Source: CAZALT01 sp964485515 (GTDB lineage: Bacteria; Actinomycetota; Acidimicrobiia; Acidimicrobiales; Acidimicrobilacustridaceae). From it: DNA of 6,060 nucleotides. Of the stretch, positions 1-5,580 are shown one piece after another; position 1 is the first letter of the stretch; the number at the start of each line of letters is the position of its first letter. The DNA lies in assembly GCA_964485515.1 (NCBI GenBank), contig CAZALT010000199.1, positions 1-6,060 of the forward strand. The letters are read 5' to 3'. Under the pieces are notes generated by a model. The model was not told where the DNA came from and did not search any database. It saw only the letters and a program-made list of their open reading frames with translations. The position numbers and the translations under genes are program-made.

Positions 1-62
1 CAATTTGGTCCATTTCGTCGGCGCCGGGGTGAGGTCGGGGCGGTGCCACCTCGCGGTGAGAA

Positions 63-68
63 TAGAAT
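63..68 (+). promoter_or_regulatory. possible -10 element of the amidohydrolase-like gene
   Basis: The hexamer TAGAAT matches the sigma-70-type consensus TATAAT at five of six positions and lies in a short AT-richer patch about 60 bp before the proposed GTG start. No good -35 hexamer is seen 16 to 18 bp upstream. The hexamer also overlaps a small inverted repeat: AGAAT at 64-68 and ATTCT at 72-76 with a 3-bp spacer. It could be a promoter core, a small operator, or chance. Confidence 0.25.
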
Positions 69-117
69 CCAATTCTTCTGCAGCGACCGCCTCGTGTCGT
101 CGACGGGCTGCAACACC

Positions 118-123
118 GAAAGG
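118..123 (+). promoter_or_regulatory. ribosome binding site deciding the GTG start at 131
   Basis: GAAAGG lies seven bases before the GTG at 131 and is the best Shine-Dalgarno-like sequence near the start of this reading frame. It favours GTG-131 over upstream in-frame starts, whose translation (Ser/Arg/Ala-rich) has no resemblance to the amidohydrolase family. Confidence 0.5.
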
Positions 124-130
124 TCCCCGC

Positions 131-1003
131 GTGAACAGCATCTCTGCCCTCGGCGCCATCGACACGATGATCGGGTTCCCCACCCCCGACATGCGGGCCA
201 CCTACGAGTTCATCACCAAGCAGACCAAGGACAAGCAGTCCAAGGAAGAGTTCAAGTTCCCGGTCGAGTACATGTTCAAGGACGTGCCTGAGAAAGCGCT
301 CGAGGGTTCGAGCGATCCGGTTGCCGTCACCCTCGAAGCCATGGACCGGGTGGGCGTCGAGATCGGCCTCATCGGGGTCGGCGAGGACAACGACCAGAAC
401 GCGCTCCGTCGGCATCCCGACCGGTTCCTTGCGTGCTCGCACGTCGACCCGAACCACGGGGTCGACGCCGTGCGCCAGCTCAGGCGCGAGCACGAGCTGT
501 TCGGCACGCGTGCCGTCGGCATGTTCCCGTCCGGGTTCTTCCCTCAGGTCGCGATAAACGACCCGAAGATGTTCCCCATCTACGCCGCCTGTGTGGAGCT
601 CGACATCCCCGTCTTCGTCTGCACCGGCATCCCCGGCCCGAGGATCACGTTCGCTCCGCAGCACGTCGAGCACGTCGACGAGGTGATGTACGAGTTCCCC
701 GACCTGGTCTACGTGTTCCGCCACGGCTGCGAGCCGTGGACCGACCTGGCCGTCAAGCTCATGGTGAAGTGGCCGAACCTCTACTACTCGACCTCGGCCT
801 TCGCGCCGAAGCACTACCCGCGGGCCATCGTGGACTACGCCAACACGCGAGGAGCCGACAAGGTCATGTACGCCGGCTACTTCCCGATGGGCCTGTCGCT
901 CGACCGCATCTTCGCCGAGATCCCCGACGTCGGCTTCAAGCCCGAGGTGCTCCCCAAGTTCCTTCGTGGCAACGCGGCCAAGGTGCTCAAGCTCGACGTC
1001 TGA
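131..1003 (+). CDS. amidohydrolase-2-like (TIM-barrel) protein with degenerate metal site
   Basis: A 290-aa protein that reads as an amidohydrolase-related (PF04909, ACMSD-like) TIM barrel. The family framework is clear: an N-terminal I-D motif (10-11), a 'HPDRF' stretch (95-99), 'DPKMFPIYAACVELDIPV' (144-161), the 'RHG' strand end (197-199), 'KWPNLYYSTS' (213-222), and a C-terminal 'NAAKVL' (281-286) that closes the barrel as in relatives. Against the usual pattern, the HxH pair becomes M13 and G15, the His of 'HTG' becomes C164, and the Asp of 'GSDxP' becomes Y250. Only H198 remains. Hydrolysis or decarboxylation by the standard metal mechanism is therefore doubtful. From memory, similar proteins with the same changes ('IDTMIGFP', 'YAGYFPMG') occur in other actinobacteria, which suggests a conserved subfamily rather than decay. 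The start is GTG-131, preceded by GAAAGG. No signal peptide, so cytoplasmic. It is convergent with the permease, with no operon partner visible. Confidence 0.85.
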   Translation: MNSISALGAIDTMIGFPTPDMRATYEFITKQTKDKQSKEEFKFPVEYMFKDVPEKALEGSSDPVAVTLEAMDRVGVEIGLIGVGEDNDQNALRRHPDRFLACSHVDPNHGVDAVRQLRREHELFGTRAVGMFPSGFFPQVAINDPKMFPIYAACVELDIPVFVCTGIPGPRITFAPQHVEHVDEVMYEFPDLVYVFRHGCEPWTDLAVKLMVKWPNLYYSTSAFAPKHYPRAIVDYANTRGADKVMYAGYFPMGLSLDRIFAEIPDVGFKPEVLPKFLRGNAAKVLKLDV

Positions 1004-1023
1004 GCGGGCGAGGTCGAACCTCT

Positions 1024-1053
1024 CGGGCTGCCGTCGACCGGGCTGCCGTCAAC
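1024..1053. repeat. 15-bp tandem duplication between convergent genes
   Basis: Two adjacent 15-bp units, 1024-1038 (CGGGCTGCCGTCGAC) and 1039-1053 (CGGGCTGCCGTCAAC), differ only at the thirteenth base. The second copy includes the permease stop codon (TCA on the plus strand at 1049-1051), and the first copy has TCG at the same place. The repeat lies just after the amidohydrolase-like stop codon at 1001-1003. It looks like a small local slippage duplication at the gene end. No T-tract or strong hairpin suggests a terminator. Confidence 0.7.
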
Positions 1054-3598
1054 CCTCGGCCGCGATCGACTGCAGGATGTCGAGCTTGGCCGCCCGGCGA
1101 GCGGGAAGGACTCCGGCGAGCATCCCGAACAGACCGCCGACCACCAGGATCAAGATGAGCTGGCCCACGGGTGCGGTGAACGTGCCGAACCCTTCGTCGG
1201 TGGCGAAGGCGTGCATGAAGCCCCAGCCGAGGAACGTGCCGAGGATGAGCCCGCCGAAGGTCCCGAACACGGCGATGATCGCCGACTCCCAGCGCACCAT
1301 GGAACGGAGCTGGCTGCGGGTCTCCCCGACGGCGCGCAGCAACCCGAGCTCCCGGGTTCGTTCGTAGATGGACAACGCCAACGTGTTGCTGATGCCCAGC
1401 ACCGCGATGAGGATCGAGAGCCCCAGGAGGAAGTAGACGACGATGAGGAAGATGTCGAGGCTGCTGGAGAACAGATCGATGTACTCCTGGCGATCCATCA
1501 CGTCAGGCGTTCCGAACTTGTCGGCCAGCGGTTGGATGGCGGCCTTGCCTTCTTCGATGGTGACGCCCTCGTTGAGGGTGACGAACATCTCCCGATCCGA
1601 GAGCGGTCCCGGCGAGCGCGGAGCCCAGGTCTCGAGCGGCACGAAGGCATCAGCACCCACGAGCTCGGGGCGGGTGAAGATCCCGGCGATGGTGAGGGTG
1701 CCGGTCGTGCCGTCGAGGTAGTCGACGGGGACGATCTGGCCCATCGCCCATCCGCGTTGCGTCGCCAGCTCTTGCGAGACGGCCATCTGGTCCACCTGGA
1801 GGTCGGAGATCGACCCGGCGGTGAGGTTCGGGTCGATGATCGATCCGTAGGGACCCGGCTCGGATACGACGAAGGGCAGACCTTTGCCGTCGACGGTGGC
1901 GATGCCGAAGGTCCAGCCCGCGGCCTGATCGACCTCGGGAAGCGCAGCGGCCTCCGTCACGAGCTCGGGTGGGAACCCAGGCGCACCGAAGCTCATGGAG
2001 GTGATCACGAGGTCGCCGGAGAAGTTCTCGCCGATCAGGTCTTCGAACGAGGTCTTGAGCGAGGACGCGAAGAGCGTGGCGAGGGTGACGATGGTGATGC
2101 CGACGAGCAGCGCGGCCGAGGTCGAGGCGGTGCGCTTGGGATTGCGCATGGCGTTCTCGCGGGCGAGGCCGCCCGGCAGTCCACGCGCCGTGGCGACCGG
2201 CCACCCGATGGCGGAGGCGCCGGGCTTGGCCGCGGCGGGTCCGAGGACCAGCATCGCGGCCAGGCAGAGCAACGTGCCCAGCGCCACCCGGCCGAGCGCG
2301 CCGCTCGAGTCGAGCAGCGCGCCGCTGAGCACGAGGGAGATCCCGAGCGCGGCGAGCAGTGCGCCGACGCCGATGCGCACGGCCGTCGCGGTCGTCCGGT
2401 CGATCGAGACGTCTCGGAGCGCGGCGATGGGAGCCACCCCCGATGCCCGGATGGACGGGATCACGCCGGCGAGCAGGGTGACCACGATGCCGACCACCAC
2501 GGCGATCAGCACGCTGTCGAGCTCGATGGTGATGCCGCCCTTCGGGAGCCCGAAGTTCGCGGCATCCAGGCCCGCCTTCATCATGGTGGCGAGGAACAGG
2601 CCGCCGACGAGGCCGACGATCGACGACACGACGCCGATGAAGAGCGCCTCGAAGGTCATCGAGCGGAGAACCTGTGCGCGAGAGGCGCCGATGGCACGGA
2701 GGAGCGCGGATTCCCGTGTGCGCTGGGCGAGGATCACCGCGAACGAGTTGTAGATGCTGAACGCGGCGACGACCAGCGCGATGCCCGAGAAGATCTTGAG
2801 GAACAGGTCGAACGCGTCCAGGAACGAGGCGTTGATGTCGGACTGCTGCTCCGCGGTCAGATCCTCCGCTGTGATCGTCTCGACTCCCGCCGGAAGGGCG
2901 GAACGGAGTCGGTCGGCGAGCGCGACCTGTGTCACGCCGTCGTCGCCGCGGACGACGAAGTCGCTGACCTGACCGGTGTTGCCGATGAAGAGCTGCTGGG
3001 CGCGTTCGAAGGTGAACCCGGTGAAGGTGACGCCACCGATGCTGTCTGCCGTTCCGAAGGTGACGATGCCCACGATGGTGACCTCGATCGGGTCAGGCAC
3101 TCGAACGGTGGCGGTGTCGCCGATCGTCAGCTTGCCGGTCGTTGCCGCGCCCCGGTCGATGACCACCTCGTTCTCCGTGGTCGGAGCCCGCCCTTCGTCG
3201 ATCTGGTAGGGGTTGGTGACACTGTCGATCCAGCCACCACCGAGCGTCGGTGGGCCGGCACCGCCGATGGGTTCACCGTCGGCCCCGGTGATCTGGGCGA
3301 GCCCGGTGACTTCGGGTTGGACCTCCGCCACGCCCTCGACCGCCTCGATCGTCGGCTGCCACGAGAGGTCGACGTTGCCCCGTACAGCGAACCCCTGGGT
3401 CTCTTCAGCGGCCGAGGCACGAACGACGACGTCGACGTTCTCGTTTGCCTGGCCGAACACCGTCGCGAACCCGGCGCGCATCGTGTCGCCGAGGACCAAG
3501 GTGCCGGACAGGAACGCCACACCGATGATGACTGCCGAGCAGATGCCGAACAGGCGCCGCTTGTGCGCGAACAAGCCTTTGAGGCCGACCTTGAACAT
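1049..3598 (-). CDS. ABC transporter permease with two FtsX domains (MacB/FtsX type)
   Basis: An 849-aa integral membrane protein. Hydrophobic stretches suggest ten membrane segments: about 17-37, 265-288, 316-340, 362-380, 406-426, 435-453, 491-512, 714-738, 771-795 and 812-832. Large extracytoplasmic MacB_PCD-like domains fill 40-260 and 515-710. The two FtsX modules carry matching cytoplasmic motifs after their first helix, 'RTRESALLRAIGASRAQ' (293-309) and 'RTRELGLLRAVGETRSQ' (747-763). Each ends with the characteristic tail, 'IPSIRASGVAPIAALRD' (380-396) and 'LPARRAAKLDILQSIA' (831-846). This 4+2+4 plan is usual for long actinobacterial permeases that move lipids, peptides or drugs, or do mechanical work on envelope proteins. 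The ATG at 3598 is chosen because 'MFKVGLKGLFAHKRRL' is the classic N-terminus with a basic amphipathic segment before helix 1. No ATPase gene lies on either side in this window, so the partner is unknown, and so is the substrate. Confidence 0.93.
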   Translation of the reverse strand: MFKVGLKGLFAHKRRLFGICSAVIIGVAFLSGTLVLGDTMRAGFATVFGQANENVDVVVRASAAEETQGFAVRGNVDLSWQPTIEAVEGVAEVQPEVTGLAQITGADGEPIGGAGPPTLGGGWIDSVTNPYQIDEGRAPTTENEVVIDRGAATTGKLTIGDTATVRVPDPIEVTIVGIVTFGTADSIGGVTFTGFTFERAQQLFIGNTGQVSDFVVRGDDGVTQVALADRLRSALPAGVETITAEDLTAEQQSDINASFLDAFDLFLKIFSGIALVVAAFSIYNSFAVILAQRTRESALLRAIGASRAQVLRSMTFEALFIGVVSSIVGLVGGLFLATMMKAGLDAANFGLPKGGITIELDSVLIAVVVGIVVTLLAGVIPSIRASGVAPIAALRDVSIDRTTATAVRIGVGALLAALGISLVLSGALLDSSGALGRVALGTLLCLAAMLVLGPAAAKPGASAIGWPVATARGLPGGLARENAMRNPKRTASTSAALLVGITIVTLATLFASSLKTSFEDLIGENFSGDLVITSMSFGAPGFPPELVTEAAALPEVDQAAGWTFGIATVDGKGLPFVVSEPGPYGSIIDPNLTAGSISDLQVDQMAVSQELATQRGWAMGQIVPVDYLDGTTGTLTIAGIFTRPELVGADAFVPLETWAPRSPGPLSDREMFVTLNEGVTIEEGKAAIQPLADKFGTPDVMDRQEYIDLFSSSLDIFLIVVYFLLGLSILIAVLGISNTLALSIYERTRELGLLRAVGETRSQLRSMVRWESAIIAVFGTFGGLILGTFLGWGFMHAFATDEGFGTFTAPVGQLILILVVGGLFGMLAGVLPARRAAKLDILQSIAAEG

Positions 3599-3605
3599 GG
3601 CCGCG

Positions 3606-3611
3606 AACCTA
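3606..3611 (-). promoter_or_regulatory. possible -10 element for a leaderless permease transcript
   Basis: Read on the minus strand, TAGGTT ends seven bases before the permease ATG. That is the spacing expected if transcription begins at the start codon itself, as is common in actinobacteria. The only Shine-Dalgarno-like bases are the AGG inside this same hexamer, so either a leaderless start or a weak ribosome site fits. No clear -35 element is seen. Confidence 0.25.
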
Positions 3612-3649
3612 GTGCCGTGCCAGGGAGCTCGTGATTGGAGAGCTGCGTA

Positions 3650-3666
3650 CGTCGCTGGTGGCGACG
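3650..3666 (-). other. hairpin upstream of the permease gene
   Basis: CGTCGC (3650-3655) and GCGACG (3661-3666) form a perfect 6-bp inverted repeat around a 5-base loop, about 50 to 70 bp before the permease ATG. It could be an operator half-site pair, a structure in a 5' leader, or chance in GC-rich DNA. There is no T-tract after it on either strand, so it does not look like an intrinsic terminator. Confidence 0.3.
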
Positions 3667-4012
3667 GACGTGAGGCTGGCAAGACGCTCCCGTCCTCGGG
3701 CGTGTCTGTGATCGCGCCTCAGCCTCGATCCACCGGTGTTCTGAGCGGTTGGTGGGGTCCCGTATCCGCGGAACGTGCCGGGATGGCGAGCCGACTCGCG
3801 ATCACCATGGGTTGATCTGTGGCCGCTGTCTGACCTACTGGCGTGTGGATGAGTCGGGACGGACCGTTCCCCTCTTCGGCGTCGTCAAGCGAGCTCGACG
3901 GCAGTAGCTCCAGCGGTGAGGGCATCCGGGGGAGCCGAAGCCATTGGCAGGGACGGTGGGAGTCGATCCAAAGCAGCACCTTCCCCAAGTGAGGGTCGCG
4001 CGTACTCGGCTG

Positions 4013-4038
4013 GTGCCCAAGCTGTGCCCAATCGGTGC
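4013..4038. repeat. short direct repeats with an 11-bp period
   Basis: GTGCCCAA occurs at 4013-4020 and again at 4024-4031, and a third partial copy (GTGC) begins at 4035. All three are spaced exactly 11 bp apart, about one helical turn. The block lies just beyond the tetR stop codon and about 415 bp before the permease start. Direct repeats with this period are typical of sites for OmpR-type response regulators, but the block is too short to exclude chance. Confidence 0.4.
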
Positions 4039-4065
4039 GGTCGGGAATCGCGCATCCGGGGAGAA

Positions 4066-4665
4066 CTACGCGTCCCCGCGTTGGCCGCGGTCTCCTTCGA
4101 GAGCGCGGATCTGGTCCTCGACGAGGGTGAGCGTCTCTCGATGGCCGGTGTCGAGATCGAAGGCTTCCTCGATGAGGAGGAAGCGAGAGATGCTGGACAG
4201 GATCACGATGATCGATGCCGCGGGCCAGTGTTCGGGGTCGACGCCGTAGGCCTCGAGGACCGAGGTGAGGGTGTCGAGTTGGGCATTGCGGAATCGTCGG
4301 GAGTAGTCGGCGATCTCGGTGTGGATCGCTGGGCGGTGATTGGCGAGAGCGATGAACTCCATCGTCAGTGCCGAACCGGCTGGCTCATGGATCAGGTCCC
4401 AGAATCCCCACAGGGGCTGAGGCGACGACAGCGCCTGTTGCAGTCGTTCGAAGCTGCCCTCGGCGCCCCGTTTGAACAGGGCGACGAAGAGGCCGTCGAG
4501 GTTGTCGAAGTAGTAGAAGACCATGGCGCTGTTGAGGCCGGCTCTCGCCGCGACCTTGCGGGTGGTGACCGCGGCGTAGCCCTCCTCGACCATCAGCTGC
4601 TGGGCCGCGTCGAGCAGGGCATTGCGAGTGCTGGGGTCTCCGGCATTGCCACGGCGCGCAGGCAT
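4066..4665 (-). CDS. TetR-family transcriptional regulator
   Basis: A 199-aa protein of normal length for the family. Residues 14-60 form the TetR_N helix-turn-helix: helix 1 'RNALLDAAQQLMVEEGY', then 'TTRKVAARAGLNSAMVFYYF' with the recognition helix near 44-53, followed by 'DNLDGLFVALF', as expected after the YYF signature. Residues 75-190 are the variable helical ligand-binding and dimerisation domain, with a Trp/Phe-rich segment 'PLWGFWDLI' (84-92) that could line a hydrophobic pocket. The ATG at 4665 places the helix-turn-helix at the usual distance from the N-terminus. The ribosome site before it is weak. The gene is divergent from the SDR/CMD-like operon and separated from it by 150 bp containing operator-like palindromes. 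A role as local repressor of that operon, and possibly of itself, is a strong inference. Its ligand cannot be predicted. Confidence 0.95.
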   Translation of the reverse strand: MPARRGNAGDPSTRNALLDAAQQLMVEEGYAAVTTRKVAARAGLNSAMVFYYFDNLDGLFVALFKRGAEGSFERLQQALSSPQPLWGFWDLIHEPAGSALTMEFIALANHRPAIHTEIADYSRRFRNAQLDTLTSVLEAYGVDPEHWPAASIIVILSSISRFLLIEEAFDLDTGHRETLTLVEDQIRALEGDRGQRGDA

Positions 4666-4684
4666 GTCGTGAGTCTCGCACCGA

Positions 4685-4720
4685 TGTCGAGGTCGTCGGC
4701 GGAGGTGGTTGACCTCGTCA
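4685..4720. repeat. inverted repeat in the tetR/SDR control region
   Basis: TGTCGAGGTC (4685-4694) is complementary to GACCTCGTCA (4711-4720) at nine of ten positions, with a 16-bp spacer. The right arm overlaps a compact palindrome, TTGAC-CTC-GTCAA (4709-4721), which includes the proposed -35 of the SDR promoter. In RNA this could be a hairpin in the tetR leader, and in DNA an additional protein site. It shares no sequence with the operator pair at 4728-4770. Confidence 0.4.
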
Positions 4721-4737
4721 AGGGCTCGTGTTAATCA
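4709..4737 (+). promoter_or_regulatory. candidate promoter of the SDR/CMD-like operon
   Basis: TTGACC (4709-4714) matches the -35 consensus at five of six positions. It is followed after 16 or 17 bp by TTAATC/TAATCA (4731-4737), the only AT-rich -10-like sequence in the intergenic region. Transcription would start near 4743-4745, giving a leader of about 70 bases before the ATG at 4816. The -10 lies inside the first operator-like site, and the second operator follows immediately downstream, as expected for a repressed promoter. Confidence 0.5.
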
Positions 4738-4749
4738 GTTGATGGGTTG
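4728..4749. promoter_or_regulatory. second, weaker TetR operator-like site
   Basis: The left arm GTGTTAATCA (4728-4737) matches the left arm of the strong palindrome at 4749 at nine of ten bases. The inner part of the right arm, TGATGG (4740-4745), is identical to it, while the outer right arm diverges. The central symmetry ATCA-GT-TGAT is intact. The site begins exactly 21 bp before its partner, two helical turns, and covers the proposed -10 element. Confidence 0.5.
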
Positions 4750-4770
4750 TGTTCATCATGTGATGGACAC
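4749..4770. promoter_or_regulatory. probable TetR operator (near-perfect palindrome)
   Basis: The arms GTGTTCATCA (4749-4758) and TGATGGACAC (4761-4770) are complementary at nine of ten positions around a central TG. Size, symmetry and location between the divergent tetR and SDR genes are typical of TetR-family operators. It lies just downstream of the expected transcription start, where a bound repressor would block initiation or early elongation. Binding by the adjacent regulator is inferred from position. Confidence 0.68.
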
Positions 4771-4803
4771 GGGGGAGGGCGACGTGACCACGAGGCCGAG
4801 AGC

Positions 4804-4808
4804 AGGAG
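4804..4808 (+). promoter_or_regulatory. ribosome binding site of the SDR gene
   Basis: AGGAG lies seven bases before the ATG at 4816. It settles the start there rather than at the in-frame TTG at 4747, which falls beside the operator and would add 23 residues not expected before the first strand of the Rossmann fold. Confidence 0.75.
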
Positions 4809-4815
4809 CGCGTCG

Positions 4816-5580
4816 ATGAGAACGCCACGTCCAGCCCAGAACCGCGTCGCGGTGGTGACCGGCGGAGGGTCCGGAATCGGGGAGGCGACCTGTTGGCACC
4901 TTGCCTTGACCGGCAATCGGGTCGCGGTGCTCGATCTCGACGAGAGCCGTGCCTCCGCCGTTGCCGAGTCGTTGCGCTCGGAGGGCCATGAGGCGATCGG
5001 CCTCGGGGTCGACGTCACCGACCGGCCTGGCATCGAGACGGCGTTCGCCAAGGTGCGGGCCGAGCTCGGGCCGACCGAGGTGCTCGTCACGAGCGCCGGT
5101 CTGGTCGCGTTCGACCGCTTCGAGGAGATCACACCTGAACGGTGGAATCACGTCGTCGACGTCAACCTCACCGGCACCTTCCATGCGTGCCAGGTCGCGC
5201 TGGTCGACATGGTGGCCGGAAGCTGGGGGCGGATCGTGACGATCTCGTCGTCGAGCGCCCAGCGGGGCTCGCCGCTCAACGCCCACTACGCGGCGGCCAA
5301 GGGCGGCGTGATCGTCCTCACCAAGTCGCTGGCGCGGGCATATGCGACCCAGGGCATCACGGCGAACTCGATTCCTCCGTCGGCCATCGAGACTCCGATG
5401 CAGCACGCCTCCCAGGACCTGGGCGACCTGCCGTCGAACGAGACGATGGCCGCGACGGTGCCAATGGGACATCTGGGCACGCCTGACGACATCGCGGCGG
5501 CGGCGACGTTCCTGGCCTCAGAAGGCGCTGGGTTCATCACCGGTCAGGTGCTCGGCGTCAACGGCGGGTCGGTCCTGTGA
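4816..5580 (+). CDS. short-chain dehydrogenase/reductase (SDR), classical FabG-like type
   Basis: A 254-aa NAD(P)-dependent oxidoreductase of standard classical-SDR length, cytoplasmic. The cofactor motif TGGGSGIG is at 15-22. The acidic residue D40 at the end of strand 2 ('VAVLDLD') favours NAD(H) over NADP(H). D66 ('VDVT') is the adenine-contacting Asp. The usual NNAG motif is 'TSAG' (92-95). The catalytic tetrad is complete: N117, S145, Y158 and K162 ('HYAAAKGG'). The loop after strand 6, normally 'PG', reads 'NSIPPSAIETPM' (184-195). The end 'GFITGQVLGVNGGSVL' (239-254) is typical of the FabG-like group. It probably interconverts a secondary alcohol and a ketone or an acyl-chain intermediate, but the substrate is unknown. 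It heads an operon with the CMD-like gene, whose GTG overlaps its TGA, and lies under a TetR-type control region. Fatty-acid FabG itself is less likely, because the context is not a fatty-acid synthesis cluster. Confidence 0.94.
   Translation: MRTPRPAQNRVAVVTGGGSGIGEATCWHLALTGNRVAVLDLDESRASAVAESLRSEGHEAIGLGVDVTDRPGIETAFAKVRAELGPTEVLVTSAGLVAFDRFEEITPERWNHVVDVNLTGTFHACQVALVDMVAGSWGRIVTISSSSAQRGSPLNAHYAAAKGGVIVLTKSLARAYATQGITANSIPPSAIETPMQHASQDLGDLPSNETMAATVPMGHLGTPDDIAAAATFLASEGAGFITGQVLGVNGGSVL

Larger units (their letters stand above)
3599..4065. other. 467-bp stretch without a convincing gene
   Basis: This gap lies between the permease start and the tetR stop, both genes being on the minus strand. 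Open frames here (for example 3719-3988 and 3835-4020 on the minus strand) have mixed third positions, poor starts and no domain I recognise. The stretch contains the permease leader (see the hairpin at 3650-3666 and the TAGGTT at 3606-3611), weak inverted repeats such as CCACC/GGTGG at 3730-3755, and the 11-bp-period repeat at 4013-4038. No tRNA-like fold, Rho-independent terminator with a T-tract, or IS end is seen. It might hold an unrecognised small RNA, a decayed gene or an intergenic repeat. Confidence 0.6.

Noticed and set aside
5..130. N-terminal extension of the amidohydrolase-like protein to an upstream start
   Set aside because: The extra 42 residues are Ser/Arg/Ala-rich with no family resemblance. 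GTG-131 has a ribosome site at 118-123 and starts just before the family's conserved I-D motif.
1010..1022. GAGGT-CGA-ACCTC hairpin as a terminator
   Set aside because: The stem is only 5 bp with a 3-base loop and no T-tract on either strand. It is too weak to call in GC-rich DNA.
433..1158. Long plus-strand frame overlapping the amidohydrolase-like gene
   Set aside because: It is a shifted-frame shadow: Arg/Pro/Ala-rich, no recognisable domain, and it runs past the true stop into the convergent permease gene.
1211..3634. 807-codon plus-strand frame antisense to the permease
   Set aside because: It uses exactly the permease's triplet boundaries in reverse, so it stays open simply because the permease avoids TTA, CTA and TCA codons. 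Its product is a low-complexity Arg/Glu/Asp/Gly-rich string, while the minus strand encodes a complete membrane protein.
3599..3682. 28-residue N-terminal extension of the permease
   Set aside because: The extension does not resemble the family. The ATG at 3598 starts at the classic basic N-terminus right before the first membrane helix.
3719..3988. 89-codon minus-strand frame in the gap between the permease and tetR
   Set aside because: It has a TTG start with no ribosome site, mixed third-position bases and no domain I can recognise. It is kept only as part of the unexplained gap.
3916..4734. 272-codon plus-strand frame opposite tetR
   Set aside because: It is an antisense shadow over a clear TetR coding sequence, rich in Glu, Gly, Val and Arg and without a domain.
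4747..4815. 23-residue extension of the SDR from an in-frame TTG
   Set aside because: The TTG lies at the edge of the operator with no ribosome site. The ATG at 4816 has AGGAG at ideal spacing and the right distance to the Rossmann motif.
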